From Hoplostethus atlanticus (Eukaryota; Chordata; Actinopteri; Trachichthyiformes; Trachichthyidae): a stretch of 64,000 bases of DNA. Made by a program: the position numbers and the translations under genes. Of this stretch, positions 11,765 to 23,497 are shown piece after piece; within the stretch, counting starts at the first letter, position 1; every line of letters begins with the position of its first letter. Under the pieces are notes generated by a model. The model had not been told where the DNA came from and did no database searches. It was given only the letters and a program-made list of their open reading frames with translations. The stretch spans positions 3,257,501 through 3,321,500 of the forward strand of contig JAXDDX010000034.1 of the NCBI GenBank assembly GCA_034670405.1, given 5' to 3'.

Positions 11765-13929
11765 AGAATAAGCGTCGATGACACAGTTGTTAAAATGAGA
11801 GTATAAGGCCGTTGCGGTGTGTCATCGGGGGTCAATGGGGCCGGCGGTAGCGGCGGCAAGATGAGTCGCTGAAGCGGCAGTCGTTTTTTTCACCGAGCCG
11901 CATCAACAGGCGGAATAATAACGAGAGAAATGGCCGACCTCCCGTTGTCTCACCCCTTCCGCCCGCGCTGCTGTAATTACGCCAATCGCTGTCATTTAGC
12001 ATTCCCCCCCGAGATGAATGTCATTTCTCACGCTTTAACGACTAGCGAACGCGCCCGGCCTCCGCCCAGCCTCAGCGTCGTCGAGCGCAAAAAAACCCCC
12101 CAAAAACGCCGCGGTCTCCCTCCAAACACTCAACCCGGCATCCGCATTAGCTCGCAGAAGCGCCGCATTAATGCACGCCGCGGCCAATCTGCAGCCGGGA
12201 AAATCCACTCCTGATTAAAGCAACAACCTGACCCAGCATCCCGCCTGCGCCCTAATCAGCCTCTATCAATTGTAGCGCCACGTGATTCTCATCTCCCATC
12301 CGTCTTCCTCTCTCTCATTTCCTCCCTTTCCCCCCTCCCCCCCCCACCAGAAAATGTCAAGGACTAGAGAAAAGAGGAAGAGGAGTTAGGGCTACCGAGC
12401 ATCTCAATCCCTCAATCTTTTGAACTTTGTTGCTTTCTCGTCACGTGCACGCTCCCCTTATCTATTCATCCCCCTCTCTCTCTCGCTAGTCTTTTGTTTC
12501 TCTCTGTCCGTTACCATCCCTCTCCTTTTCTTGCCTTTGCCTGTCTCACCCCCCTCTCGCACGTCACTTTTGGCTCAAGGTTTCTCTCCGGTTGTACATG
12601 TTAAGGGTCTTCCTTACAGAACAGATAACGGCGATGCTCTTTCGTGAGGGCCAATCAGGAAACGGCTGGTGATTGAATGCAATGAAAAAGCTCATTCATA
12701 TTTAGTCTCTCGGGACAATTTACAAACACTTGATGGAACAAACAGGAATTGGATTTTCCATCTGAAGTAGAGCAACAAGAGATGCTATTATTGCGAGGAT
12801 GCTACTACGATTATTATCTCTCCGCTCAACGCTTCGCAGCAGTAACCTTTGTTTTTAAAATAATCACAGTACACATTATTATCAGAATCGGAAATAAGCT
12901 ATTACATTTCCCCCCCCCCAGCTTGTCTTTGCTTTGCGACGATTTCTTCTACCGCTGCATTTAGTTTTGGGATTCTGAGAGCTCACTCAATGCAGGGCGG
13001 CATTCATCATGATTAAGGCGCCCTGATAAGGAGATGTAAGTCCAATTAATATTAATTTGTCACCCTCCGGCCGTCCGCGATCCGCCGCAGTGTGAATGGG
13101 TGTACTCTTACTTGTGGCGGAGCCGGCCGATGCGTACGAATCCGTACGAGTGCAGCAACTGAACCGCGTGCCTTAAAATTCCCGTTTTGACGCGATATTG
13201 TTAAGACCAGGAAGTCGCCGTGCAGGAGGATGAGAGTTATTTTTTCCCACTGTACCGGCGGTTTGCTCATTGCGCCGCTTCTGTTTTGCCGTCTCCTGAG
13301 CTCGGGCTGTTGCTTTGAAGTGAAATGGTTCCAACGGGGTTTTGAATTTGAAAGTAACACCAGGTGCACGTTGGACAAAATCAAAGTGCCCCCCCCGCCG
13401 CCTTCCCTCCCCCGCCGGCGCCGCCGCGCACACAACACACGCAGCGCTGACACCGAGCGGCGACACGGCATGCCGCCTTTCGCTTGCTGGATAATGATCG
13501 CAGGCAAACAGCAAAACCTCAAATAATAAAAAAAAACCAAACAAACACGCCACACGAGTCGACTCGGCCACGCTGGACCGATGGGGGTCTCGCAGCGGAG
13601 GAATGGAGGGTCCAGGTGGTCAGATGGTGTGGAGGAGGAGGTTCAGCTACGGGGGGGGAACGTTGCCACTCCTGGCCCTTTTTCGTTCCTATTGAAAAAA
13701 GGGGGCCACGATCAAAAGGCACGAAGTGATTCGGCTTTTCAGCAGGAGGAAATTCTTCCCGTATTGAAGGAGGTGACCTCATATGCGATATGTTTTTGTG
13801 CGCTCTGACACCGCGCCGTGCGCCAGACAGCGGTTGCCGTGTAAAGTCGGGGGGGGGGACAGCGGACGGCAAGGACACAGCTTAGCGTCGGCTGGGCTGA
13901 GTTGAAGGCAGCGGTCCCGCGGGTCTTGT

Positions 13930-14430
13930 GAAAACAGCGTGAGAGAGGTGGAAATGGAAAGAGAATGAGAGCAAGAGACGTGAGGGTAGAGGAGGAATGA
14001 CCTCTACAGTTTGTTGATGATATGGAAAAGAATGAGAGGAGAGAGAGAGAGAGAGAGGGAGGGGAGGGGAGGGTGAGAGAGAGAGGAGAGGGAGGCAAAC
14101 TGAGCAAGAAGGAAGATTAAGAAAGCAGCTGGTGAGGATGAGCCAGGAGAGAGAGAGAGTGAGAGAGAGAGTGGCTAAAGGAGAGGGAGAGACGAGGAGA
14201 GAGGGAAGGAGGTAGAGGGAAGCAGAAGGGGAGGTGCGAGAGATTGATGAGCGAGAGTGAGAAACTAATTCTCACTTCACTCTGGGCTGGAAGATTAAGG
14301 AAGATTAGAGATATAGAGCGAGGGAGGGAGAGATGGGGGTGATAACTTCTACCACATGCCACAGAAAGATCTTTGAATGCCTAATACCCAGAAAGAGAGG
14401 GAGGGAGGGAGGGAGAGAGAGGGAGATATT
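13930..14430. repeat. Purine-rich low-complexity tract
   Basis: About 500 bases are dominated by GAGAGA, GGGAGG and AGGA words on the plus strand. No uniform unit is present. Confidence 0.75.
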
Positions 14431-15088
14431 ATGAAAGGAAAGAACCACTAATATCCAGCATGAATGCGCCGGGAGAGAGCGAGAGAGGAAAAGACAAAGA
14501 GCTGGAGTGACAACAGGATGGATAGATAAGGACAGGAGGAAGTGTGGCTCAGAGGGTCCTACTAGCGCTGATCCGTGAGCGCAGGAAACGTCCTTTGTAT
14601 TAGAGGCCGTTCGTGGTAATCCATGCCATGGGAGCGGGCGCTGCAAATCCAGGTCATCTATATACCTCTCTATAGCACTTGCTCTCAGGGAGACTTCCCC
14701 ATTGGGATCGGCTCTCTCTCTCTCTTGTGCTGTGCAAGCCGGTGTGACGGTATCTTTTACATTCTGTTCTCCGGCTTGCATAAAAGGGGAGAAACCTATT
14801 TTCCATTCCTCGCCACTGACATCTATTTATTCTCTCGCTGACTGTTGGTGCAAAATTCGAGCAGCCGCAGATATAGTGCTGCTGTACTTTTTTTTTTTGG
14901 GTGAGGGGGGGGGAGGAAAAAAAAAAACGCGTGCACGCCGGCACATGCACTTTATGCAGATGTAGAGGTCCGCGTGCACAGACATTGTGCAGGCTCTGAC
15001 ATGTGTCCCACACCCGCAATGAGCATGAACGGGCACACACACCCTCGCTGCCACGGAAGTTTCTGTAGGAAACAAGGCGAGCCTGGGA

Positions 15089-15091
<3 letters not shown>

Positions 15092-15157
<66 letters not shown>
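15092..15157. repeat. (GA)n microsatellite, 66 bases
   Basis: This is the longest uninterrupted GA run in the window. It is a likely polymorphic marker. Confidence 0.95.
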
Positions 15158-15159
<2 letters not shown>

Positions 15160-15310
15160 CTGCAGTAACAGACTCAATCCGTCATGCAGGATTACAGCGT
15201 AAGCTTCTCCACGGCCATAGATGTGGTTTTTATGGGAAAAACACAGGGCTTTTCTAAAAGCGACGGCCCCTTGCTATCCCCGCTCCACATTAGAGACAAA
15301 AGGCGGAGGG

Positions 15311-15340
15311 GTGGAAGTGGGTGGAAGTGGGTGGAAGGGG
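15311..15340. repeat. 10-bp tandem repeat
   Basis: GTGGAAGTGG is repeated about three times in tandem. Confidence 0.85.
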
Positions 15341-18031
15341 ATTCTCCCCCTGCGGTCCTCCGCTGTTGTGACTGTCACTATCTCCGTCCCCCCGACCAGA
15401 CAGAGGGCTTTCCAGGGGACAGGCTGGAGGGCGATCTCAGTCCCCACCTCCCTGGCCTCAGACGCCGGGGTGGGATCGTTACCTACACCGAGGAGGTGAC
15501 CTTGGATGGCGGCAGGGACACGCGGCTGTGTGTGTGTGTGTGTGTGTGTACGATGTATGTGCATGCAAGCAAAGGGCGAGTATATTTCGGTGTGTGTGTG
15601 TGTGTGTGTGTGTTTGCACGTCGATCTTCCCCCTGACGTCTTTAGCAGGTTTACAGCCCCAGTGCTGCAGCAGGACCAGAACATCCCCAACATCACACAG
15701 CATGAATGCACCCCCCCGCCGAACGAAATGCCCTGAAAATATAACGCAGCCAAACTTTGATCTCCTACATCGCCCTGCAACACACCACCGAGACGGGAAA
15801 TCTTCCCTCGACATACACCCACAGCATCGACTCGCTACTTTGAACTAACGGGGAGCAAGGTCACGCTCTAAAACAAAACAACATTTCACCCCAAAAGAAC
15901 AAATTGCTGGAAAGTGAAAAAAGGGAGTGAACTCTTGCCCGGATAGCGGCGGCGGTTGTATTAATTCCCCCGGCTGGATGAATACCCAGCCGGAAAAAAA
16001 AAAAGGACAACTGCTGCATACCTCGCCGCACAAAGCACTCGCTTTTAATTTCCACATTCTTTATCCGATCCTCGCACAAGGTGGCCCCGCGGTGTAACCT
16101 GCCGGAGATAGCGACTTCAACATGCTGCAATCTGCTCTCGTCTCTCTCAGCCGCCGGAAAATAAACACAAAACAAACTGACCCAAATAGAGAGAGAGAGA
16201 GACAGAGAGAGAAAGAGAGCGAGAGACAAAAACAAAATGGATTTGGAGATCGGGGCGACGTCATTAGAATTACAAAAATAACTGTCAGTTACGGTGCAAA
16301 AGCAGGATAAGACCTAGGGAGCATGAAAGTCATACAGAGAGTGTGTGTGTGTGTGTGTGTATGGTAATAAGGCTGGGATTTAGCGACGAGGGGGATTAAA
16401 AGCTGTGACAGTACAGGCTCCCAGGCCCCCGCGTGCACACACACACCGCTCGGCCGGCGCAAACACGCGCCGCGATAACGTATCGGGACACAACATCCTC
16501 GGGATAGACGGCCGACGTGCAAATAACGACCCCGGCGCTGAAGAGTTTGCGAGCAAACCGAGTCGTCGAGTGCTGCATTTAACTTTGGGACTTAGTGGAG
16601 CAGCGGTTCCCTCGAGCGGCGGCCCCCGGAGGTCGTCCAGGGGGGTCCCGGAGCCCAGGGGCGGGGTCCCAGCACAGCATCCGATCTTAGCGTAATAGGT
16701 ATTTAATTGGGTGAAAAAGTACCGTCTCAAGTTCACACAGAGAACTGGGTTTCTTTTTTTTGTAGGCCAGACGCCGAGTCTGTCCTCGTGTCTAGACTAG
16801 AGGTTGACGTGTCTTCTCAGCTACCTGCTACCTGCTGGCGCGTTGCGGAAGATGAAAACGTGTAGTTACAAAACAACCGCGAGGAGCGTTTCCGCCAAAT
16901 AAAACCCCCGACCCACATTGAAGCCGTCTCGCCCGAGGCTTGCTGGATTGAGCGACGTGTTGGATTCACAACATTTTTTATGCTTAAATGTATCATAGTT
17001 GAATTAGTCTATGATAGGCAGACGTGTTATACTGTAAAGGATTGTTCACATGTGTAATGTGTGCTATCATTTTAAAATGCACCTGTAGGTTTTTGCTATG
17101 ACGGGTCATTTAAGAGCATATGTGAATATACACAAATTGTAGGTGGCAAAATGAAACTCTGGATCGTGTCCTTAAAGAAAACACGCAGCAAAGAGAACAC
17201 ACCACGTTCTCTGAATCAGCCCACAACAAAAGCCTCCCGCCGCAGAGCGCTACCACCCGCTGAACAAACAACATTTCAAAATATTGCATTTGCAATCACA
17301 TTGCGTGTATTTAAAGCTTCCCACCGCCCCCCCCCCCCCCCGAACACCAATGGAGAAGAAATTCAGAGAAAGTTTTTCGGTGCACAGCGGAGGCGTATTG
17401 ATTCTATCAGGCGGCCATTAAAAGTAAGTCTGTTCGATCTGGGCTCTCCTTCAGCGGAGGGCCCCGGCTAGATGGGAGATAAACACGAAAAGGGTCTTCT
17501 AATGTAAATTGAAGTGAGAGCCGGGCCGATTCAGGCGGGCTATCGAGTGTCATTATTCACTCTCCTGTCCCGGGCAGCCTTGGTGCTTCTCTACAATGTG
17601 CCGTCTCCTCCCAAGTGATGCATCGCATATTATCGTACCAGCCTTGAGTGTTTTGTGTTTACTCATCTCTGAAACGACCCTCTCCTACCTCGCCGCCTCT
17701 CCCCACCACCACCGCCACCACCGTCACCGCCAGCCTCTTGTCCGGCCCCGAGTGCCTCTCCTCGGGAACGCCCTTGAAAGGTAAACAGCAGAGGAGGAGG
17801 GAAAGGGCGTCGTGAATTAGACTTCAGACAAAAACAACTTCAACTGCTTTCCCCTTTTCCAATAAAGGAGAAACGTTATGGAACTGATCTGCGAGGCTTT
17901 TGAGGCTCTTTATGTGAGCGCGCTCCGAGCGTATGTACCCTATAGGCGCCTGGGAGCGTTAATTGGCCATTTTCTAGCAATAATTCTCTTAACAATATGT
18001 AAAAGCTCCAACTCTCTTTCTTGTCTTTCTT

Positions 18032-18032
<1 letters not shown>

Positions 18033-18086
<54 letters not shown>
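18033..18086. repeat. (CA)n microsatellite, 54 bases
   Basis: Perfect CA run, one of the longest in the window. Confidence 0.95.
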
Positions 18087-18087
<1 letters not shown>

Positions 18088-18999
18088 CTCCAGGGAGAGA
18101 AAGTCCATCTGGACATTCAGCTGAAATGTCAGGCAGTGTTTTGAAAGGATCAGATAGCTTTTGGATGTTACAGTTGCAGCCAGGCGGAAGAGGGAGGGAG
18201 GCAGCCTTGATAGGCATCAGGTGTAATTTCGGTAACTGCTTCGGCAGCTGATGACTCACCGTTGAGAGGATGTGCGCGCCGAGCCTCAACCTAGAAAGAC
18301 CTTGCCTCAAACCATGGGAAGATGCCTGCCACGCAAAGCGATTCTTGACCTTTTTGCGCGTGAAGATCATCGATGCCGATCGCTTCGTTCCAACATTTTC
18401 ACTGTAGAAATAGCAAGAAGCCTAAAGGTGATGAGACGTGTCACATTCTGTTATAGTACAGCCGCCCAGTACATCACTGTAGCAGGACCTGTTTTTTTCG
18501 AACTGTGGTAGTAGAGAAGTGCAAAGCCATTTCCTGTAGATGGATCCAGGGGCAAAAAAAGAACATTGTTAATAAAAAAGAAAAAGAAAAGCGATTTCAC
18601 CTCAAAACCAGTGTTATTAAGTCACTGCTGACTGCTAGGAAGTATGACTAAGCCTCACAATACATTCAAGATCAAGTCGACTTTACCGCTGTGCGAACAA
18701 CACAACTGACAGCTACGGTTACAGAAGATTTGTTGCTGGGAGAGAAAAATTTCTTTCGACTGGCAATACAATATAATTACATCTAGTGGGGCAGTTTCCC
18801 TTTAGCCGCTAAACGTTTATGTGTCAGCTTGACTTTTCAGTTTTTAAGAGTCTGGATCGAGATCGCTAGCTAACGTCGGCTCGCCTCTCCCAGCCGTCGC
18901 TTCTCAGCTGTCTGACTGAAGAGCTGAGGTGAATCTGAGGAGAGGTGATGAGAAACTGTGTTGACCGCAGTTGTATCGTAGCTTAAAGAAACCATTCAC

Positions 19000-19097
19000 C
19001 TGCTCGCCCTGTGATGGACTGATGACCTGTCCGGGGGTGTTTTCCAATGCATGCTGGGATAGACAGGAATAAGTGTGTAACGGCAATGAATGAATGA
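19000..19097 (+). mobile_element. Decayed retroelement 3' tail (L2/CR1- or SINE-type)
   Basis: The segment reads CCTGTGATGGACTGATGACC, then TGTCCGGGGGTG and GCTGGGATAGACAGGA, and ends in an AATGAATGAATG microsatellite. This word order (CTGTGATGGACTGG, GACCTGTCC, GGGTGT, GCTGGGATAGGCTCC, then a short tandem tail) is that of a very common teleost non-LTR retroelement or derived SINE 3' end. The copy is short, 5'-truncated and diverged. The exact family needs a repeat library. Confidence 0.6.
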
Positions 19098-20880
19098 CTA
19101 TTTTCAGGCATGGCGCAGGTACAATACCTTACCCTTTCTTACATGTTCAAATACATTCTGCTCCGAAAGGCTTGAACGATGAGCGGGAGATCACACTAAA
19201 TCACGGTGCCTTGAAGGGGTCAGCGCTTTCAGTGCTGGGTCTATTCCACGGCGGTCTGAGTCAGCGAGCCAGACAGACAAATCAGATTGAAAACTGCTTG
19301 AACCCTTGCCCGAGGCAGTAAAACACGGGCCACAAAATGTTGTCTCTCTGTCACCCGCTGGCAGATCTCTTGGCATTGTGATCCTCTTGTGAAGATTTAT
19401 TTGATCTTTATTACACCTCTCGCGGTTTTATATACTGTAGCCTAAGACGAAGCAGAAGAAGGGACACGATTGGCATGTGCAAATCCTCCGTAGGGCACTG
19501 CAGCCGCGACGTCCCACAACCCCCGAACGTATCGCGTCCCGTGCATTTTGACTCTTGCCCCTGAACGCAACCTCATCGATCTCGCTGAGAGCCATGTAAA
19601 AGCCATAGCCGTTCTTTCTGTCGTGCCGCCGGTAAGCGGATTTATCCCCATTTCGGAAGCACTTACACCATGCGAAACCGTAAATTCATTTGGACGACTC
19701 TCTCCCCCTTTTCCCCCCGTCCCATTATCGTCCTGGCGCCGTCCCACTGTTTAACTGCGGGTGCCGCCCCCCCCACAGGGGATTTGTTATGTCCATAGGC
19801 TGGTGGTGTAGCGTCTCGAGGGAGATTACCGCCACCTGTCAGTGTGTCGGTAAGGCTGAGACGGCTACAAGGCAAGGGGGAGTCCCGTGGAGGAGAGGAT
19901 ATCCATGCGTTCATAGATGGAGGTGTTTTTTTTTTACCTCCTCGACTGATGACAGGTCTGCTTTTCATCCGGTGAGGTTCAAGGCGAGGCCGGGGCAGCT
20001 TTGCGCTGGTCTCCCATGGAGGGGCCTGTCACCCCCCTCCTCCTCTCTCACCCACCACCCACGCCACACATAAACTCACACATGCACACCCCGTGCTCCA
20101 CCAACTTCTATGCTTTTCCTCCCTCTCTGTCTCTTTGTGTCTCCATGCATAATTCTTTTGGGTGGCTGGTTTTTTCTCCTCCCTCCTGGTGCGATAGAGC
20201 GCTCCCTTTCTTCTCTTTGACTTCCCTGCGTCCACAGAGGCAGTCCCTAGAGCTTGCTTTATTTTCCTTACCAGCATAGATATGAGCGGTAAGAGTTTGT
20301 GTGTGTGTGTGTGTGTGTGTTGTCAAGTGTGACTGTGGAAGAGCGTGCATGTTGTACGGCAACGTGTGCGTAGCTGGTAAATAAGTTGTCCAAGCGTGTG
20401 CGTGTGTGTGTGTGTGCGTGTGTGTGTGTGACTCGTCTCGTCGGGCGGCGGAGAGGGTGTGCGTGGGCGTGTGCCGCAGTGGCATTGTGTTTCTCCGTGT
20501 TCGCCTGGTCGACAGGAGGGTTATACGGGAGAGAGAAACGGGGGGGGAGGGGGGGGGAGGATGGGGGGAGACAGACAGCGCGCGTGGAGGTGAATCGTAA
20601 TTAAAATTTTCTGTCTCGTTAAGTTGGTGACAGCCTTCGCTGCGCCGCGGCTCCTCGCGATCGATGGCGAGGAGCCGCCTCCAATACTAACGAACCAAAA
20701 GATCGTTTTTGCCTTTTCGAGGGGGGATTGGGGGGAACCATGAAAGGGAAAAATTAATTAAGATATTTACGGCCCCAGTTATCCAACCCGCTGCATCCAG
20801 GTTTGTTTTTTTTTGCTACATGCTAGGAAATAGGGTTGGAAATCATGTTCCTTCCTGTTTGAGGACACACCTTCGTTACC

Positions 20881-21122
20881 CATTATATTAAACTCTAATG
20901 AGGAAGCCAGAACTCCCTTGAGCTGCAAACCGAAGCGCCCTATCATCTTCATTTATTGTAGCGGAGCCCACTGTACCGTATGTAATAACTACGTGGTGAA
21001 CTCCGCCGCACTGATCCTTTGTTGGTTCAACAGGGATCAAAAACATATTAGCCGTATTACATTATATAAAACTATAATGAGGAAATATGAGCTCCCTCAA
21101 GCTTCAAAACCCAACCACCCAA
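20881..21122. repeat. Pair of diverged 60-bp direct repeats
   Basis: 20881-20940 and 21060-21120 align over about 60 bases with short indels. Both start CATTATAT and carry AATGAGGAA, CTCCCT and AGCT(G/T)CAAA. They are about 180 bases apart. The family is not recognised. They could be an old tandem duplication of about 180 bp or two copies of one element. Confidence 0.7.
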
Positions 21123-23175
21123 TTACCCTCGCTGTGTTACAGACCGCTGCAGCGCCGCTTGTAATGATGCACTCCCCCCTCCCCCCCCCCCAAAAAAAGT
21201 GCACGGCACAATGGGGAGGCAATTGTAACGCAGATTCGATATGTTACTGAACTGGGCGATATCTCGGCTGGAGCGAATACTGTAAAAAAATAAAATAAAA
21301 ATCAGCTGAGTTTTTTTTTTCTTCTCTCCCCTGGACCCCGCGGTTCAATGAGCACCAGAACATCGCACACAAAAAATGTTAAGGGTAATAAACCCCGTGC
21401 TCCTCAGCTGCCAACAACACCGTGTTGGTATTCTGTCCTGCCTCGCGCCACCTGCCCCCGGCTTGTTAACAAGGTGCCCGTGGCAATGATTGCCTGGCCG
21501 TCAAATTCCCAGCTGATAAGTTCCTGTGGGAGAGATCGGAGCTCTGTCATTGAATTCGTCCCTCTACGCGCCGCACATCCAAAATGAAGCCTGGCCTCGC
21601 CCACTCGTGCGCCCGAGCCTCGTTCGCCGTTCCCGGTAATCGTCTCTGTGATGATCCCGTGTCTAATTTTGCGGCGGATCTACTGGATGCGTCCTATCCA
21701 CTGTAGCTCTTTCAAATGGTGTCGAGATGTCTAGATTTATACACACAATTACACCGTTATAGTCTGTCGTCAAGATGGCAGCCGGCGAGACACCTGTCAG
21801 TTCCAATGTTGCAAGGCCGAGGGAGGAGATTGGCTGATTGATTGAAGCTCCAAAGTGCACGGAGGGTGAGGGACGCAGTGACAGCCCGGTGATTGACACA
21901 GATGAGAGAAAGGAAAAAGAGGGTAGGAGCGAGCGGCGGAGAGAGAGGACAGCATACTAAAACAATAGCGAGGAGAGAAAAAAAAGAGAGGGGAGATTTA
22001 GGGAGATAGATAGACCGAGAGAGAGGGAGACAGGCGGTGAGTGGGAGAGGTGGTAAAAGAGAACGAAAAACACCGTAAAGTGTTTGTAGAGACAGAGTGA
22101 GAGAGTAAGCTGAGGAGAGAGGAGAGGGAAAAAGGGGCGGAAGAGTATTCCAGGAGGAGTATTCCCACTTCAGTCATGCCCCAGTGAATGTGCTGACAGG
22201 GTCTGTCATACAACCAGACACACCACAACACGCTGCACAGGACAAGACAGGAGACAGGCCCGACAGGTTTAACCTACAACAGTGTAGAAAGTTCCCACAT
22301 ATAAACATTAAATACAACCTGGAACAACTTTTGGCTGCTGGGAAATGTAGGATTGTTGAATTTCCTGAATTCTACGCACGTGAATGGTGCTTTTTCTTTC
22401 TGCACCGCGGTAATAAAAAGCGGGAGGTAATGCAATCTGACAAACAATCGTGTTATTGACTTGTCAGAATGCTGCAACCTGCATGTAGCCAAAAAACTAA
22501 ACGCTGCTAACCTGCGTGAAGTGCGCCCGTTCTTATCTCGGGGAAAAAAAAGGGAACCGCGCTATCTGACACTTTGATTTCGGCGCAGGATTTCCCCCCC
22601 AGTCTTGAGGGCTCGAGTGCACGAGATACGCGCTGCAAGATTGCGAGTCGAGAGACTTTTTATTTTTTATTTTACTCAAGGCGCCGTGCAAAAACAAAGT
22701 GCATCTCCCCGGCTAGAGCTCTCGATCTGTATTGACATTCTAGTTGACTGATCAAAGCACAATATTAATCCGGCCGATGAATGAAACATCAAAGTCGCTT
22801 GGAAACGCTTCATCATCGCTGGATCCTCACTGTCTTGCAGTCAGAAGTCCTTGACACACTAATCATTCCCATTAAATGCTCAGAGGTTGTTTTTTCTAAG
22901 AGTGTTATCCTATCCTTCTCCATGTAGAATAGTATTATCATGACCGTGTGTATGTAATAGATGCAAGGAAAAACACTAGGGTCATTATGAAGGTATAAAT
23001 GGATGTGTGTTCTGGTGCTAAAAGGCCCTCTGTGCTTGTGCAAATGTGATTGCAGCTCTGTTTCCGTCCTGCCCGCTGATCTGGGCGCTGCTACCTGTCT
23101 CTGCCGCTCCACTTTTAATTAACACGGCACAATGATTAAAGTTTTAACTTAATTATCTTTATCTTTTCCTCCCAG

Positions 23176-23497
23176 GGTGTTCATCCCTCCGTGGGAAGCT
23201 GAATGAGCCGCTTCGCGAGAGGAGGAGGGGGAGGAAAAAAAAACGACGGCAGAGAGAGCGAGAGAGAGAGAGAGGCCCGGTGTGATAGAGGAAGATATTA
23301 GACGCGGTGGAAAAAAAAAAAGAGGAGTGACTGACATCTGCCCTCCAGCCTCCAGAGTGAAGGGCGCAGAGAGAGAGAGAGCTGAGAGGAGGGGCGGGGG
23401 GAAAAGAAAGAGCGACGGATGAGAGAATGAAGACAACTGGAAAACAAGCCCGGCCCCACAGCGAACCTCGCGCAAATTAGGACATCGCAAAGGCAAG
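23176..23497 (+). other. 5' leader part of the first coding exon
   Basis: A pyrimidine tract and CAG at 23173-23175 (TTTATCTTTTCCTCCCAG) make a good splice acceptor. The exon containing the cadherin start codon therefore probably begins at 23176, leaving about 322 bases of 5' untranslated sequence. The leader is purine-rich with GA runs (23249-23275) and an A11 run (near 23310). The acceptor implies an upstream non-coding exon. Transcription could instead start inside the leader, in which case the acceptor is unused. Confidence 0.6.

Larger units (their letters stand above)
6048..23175. other. Long non-coding stretch upstream of first coding exon
   Basis: No protein-coding frame is credible in these 17 kb. 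It contains microsatellites, purine-rich tracts (about 13930-14430), a candidate MITE, a retroelement tail and several moderately GC-balanced, low-repeat islands rich in TAAT/ATTA cores (around 10500-10700, 11340-11420, 12640-12740, 12960-13060 and 17470-17560). Because the first coding exon begins with a splice acceptor, part of this stretch is probably the intron behind a non-coding first exon. The position of that exon cannot be read from sequence alone. Confidence 0.6.

Noticed and set aside
1-23175. Promoter and non-coding first exon of the cadherin gene
   Set aside because: An upstream exon is implied by the acceptor at 23175, but no TATA box, CpG island edge or donor could be chosen over many similar candidates.
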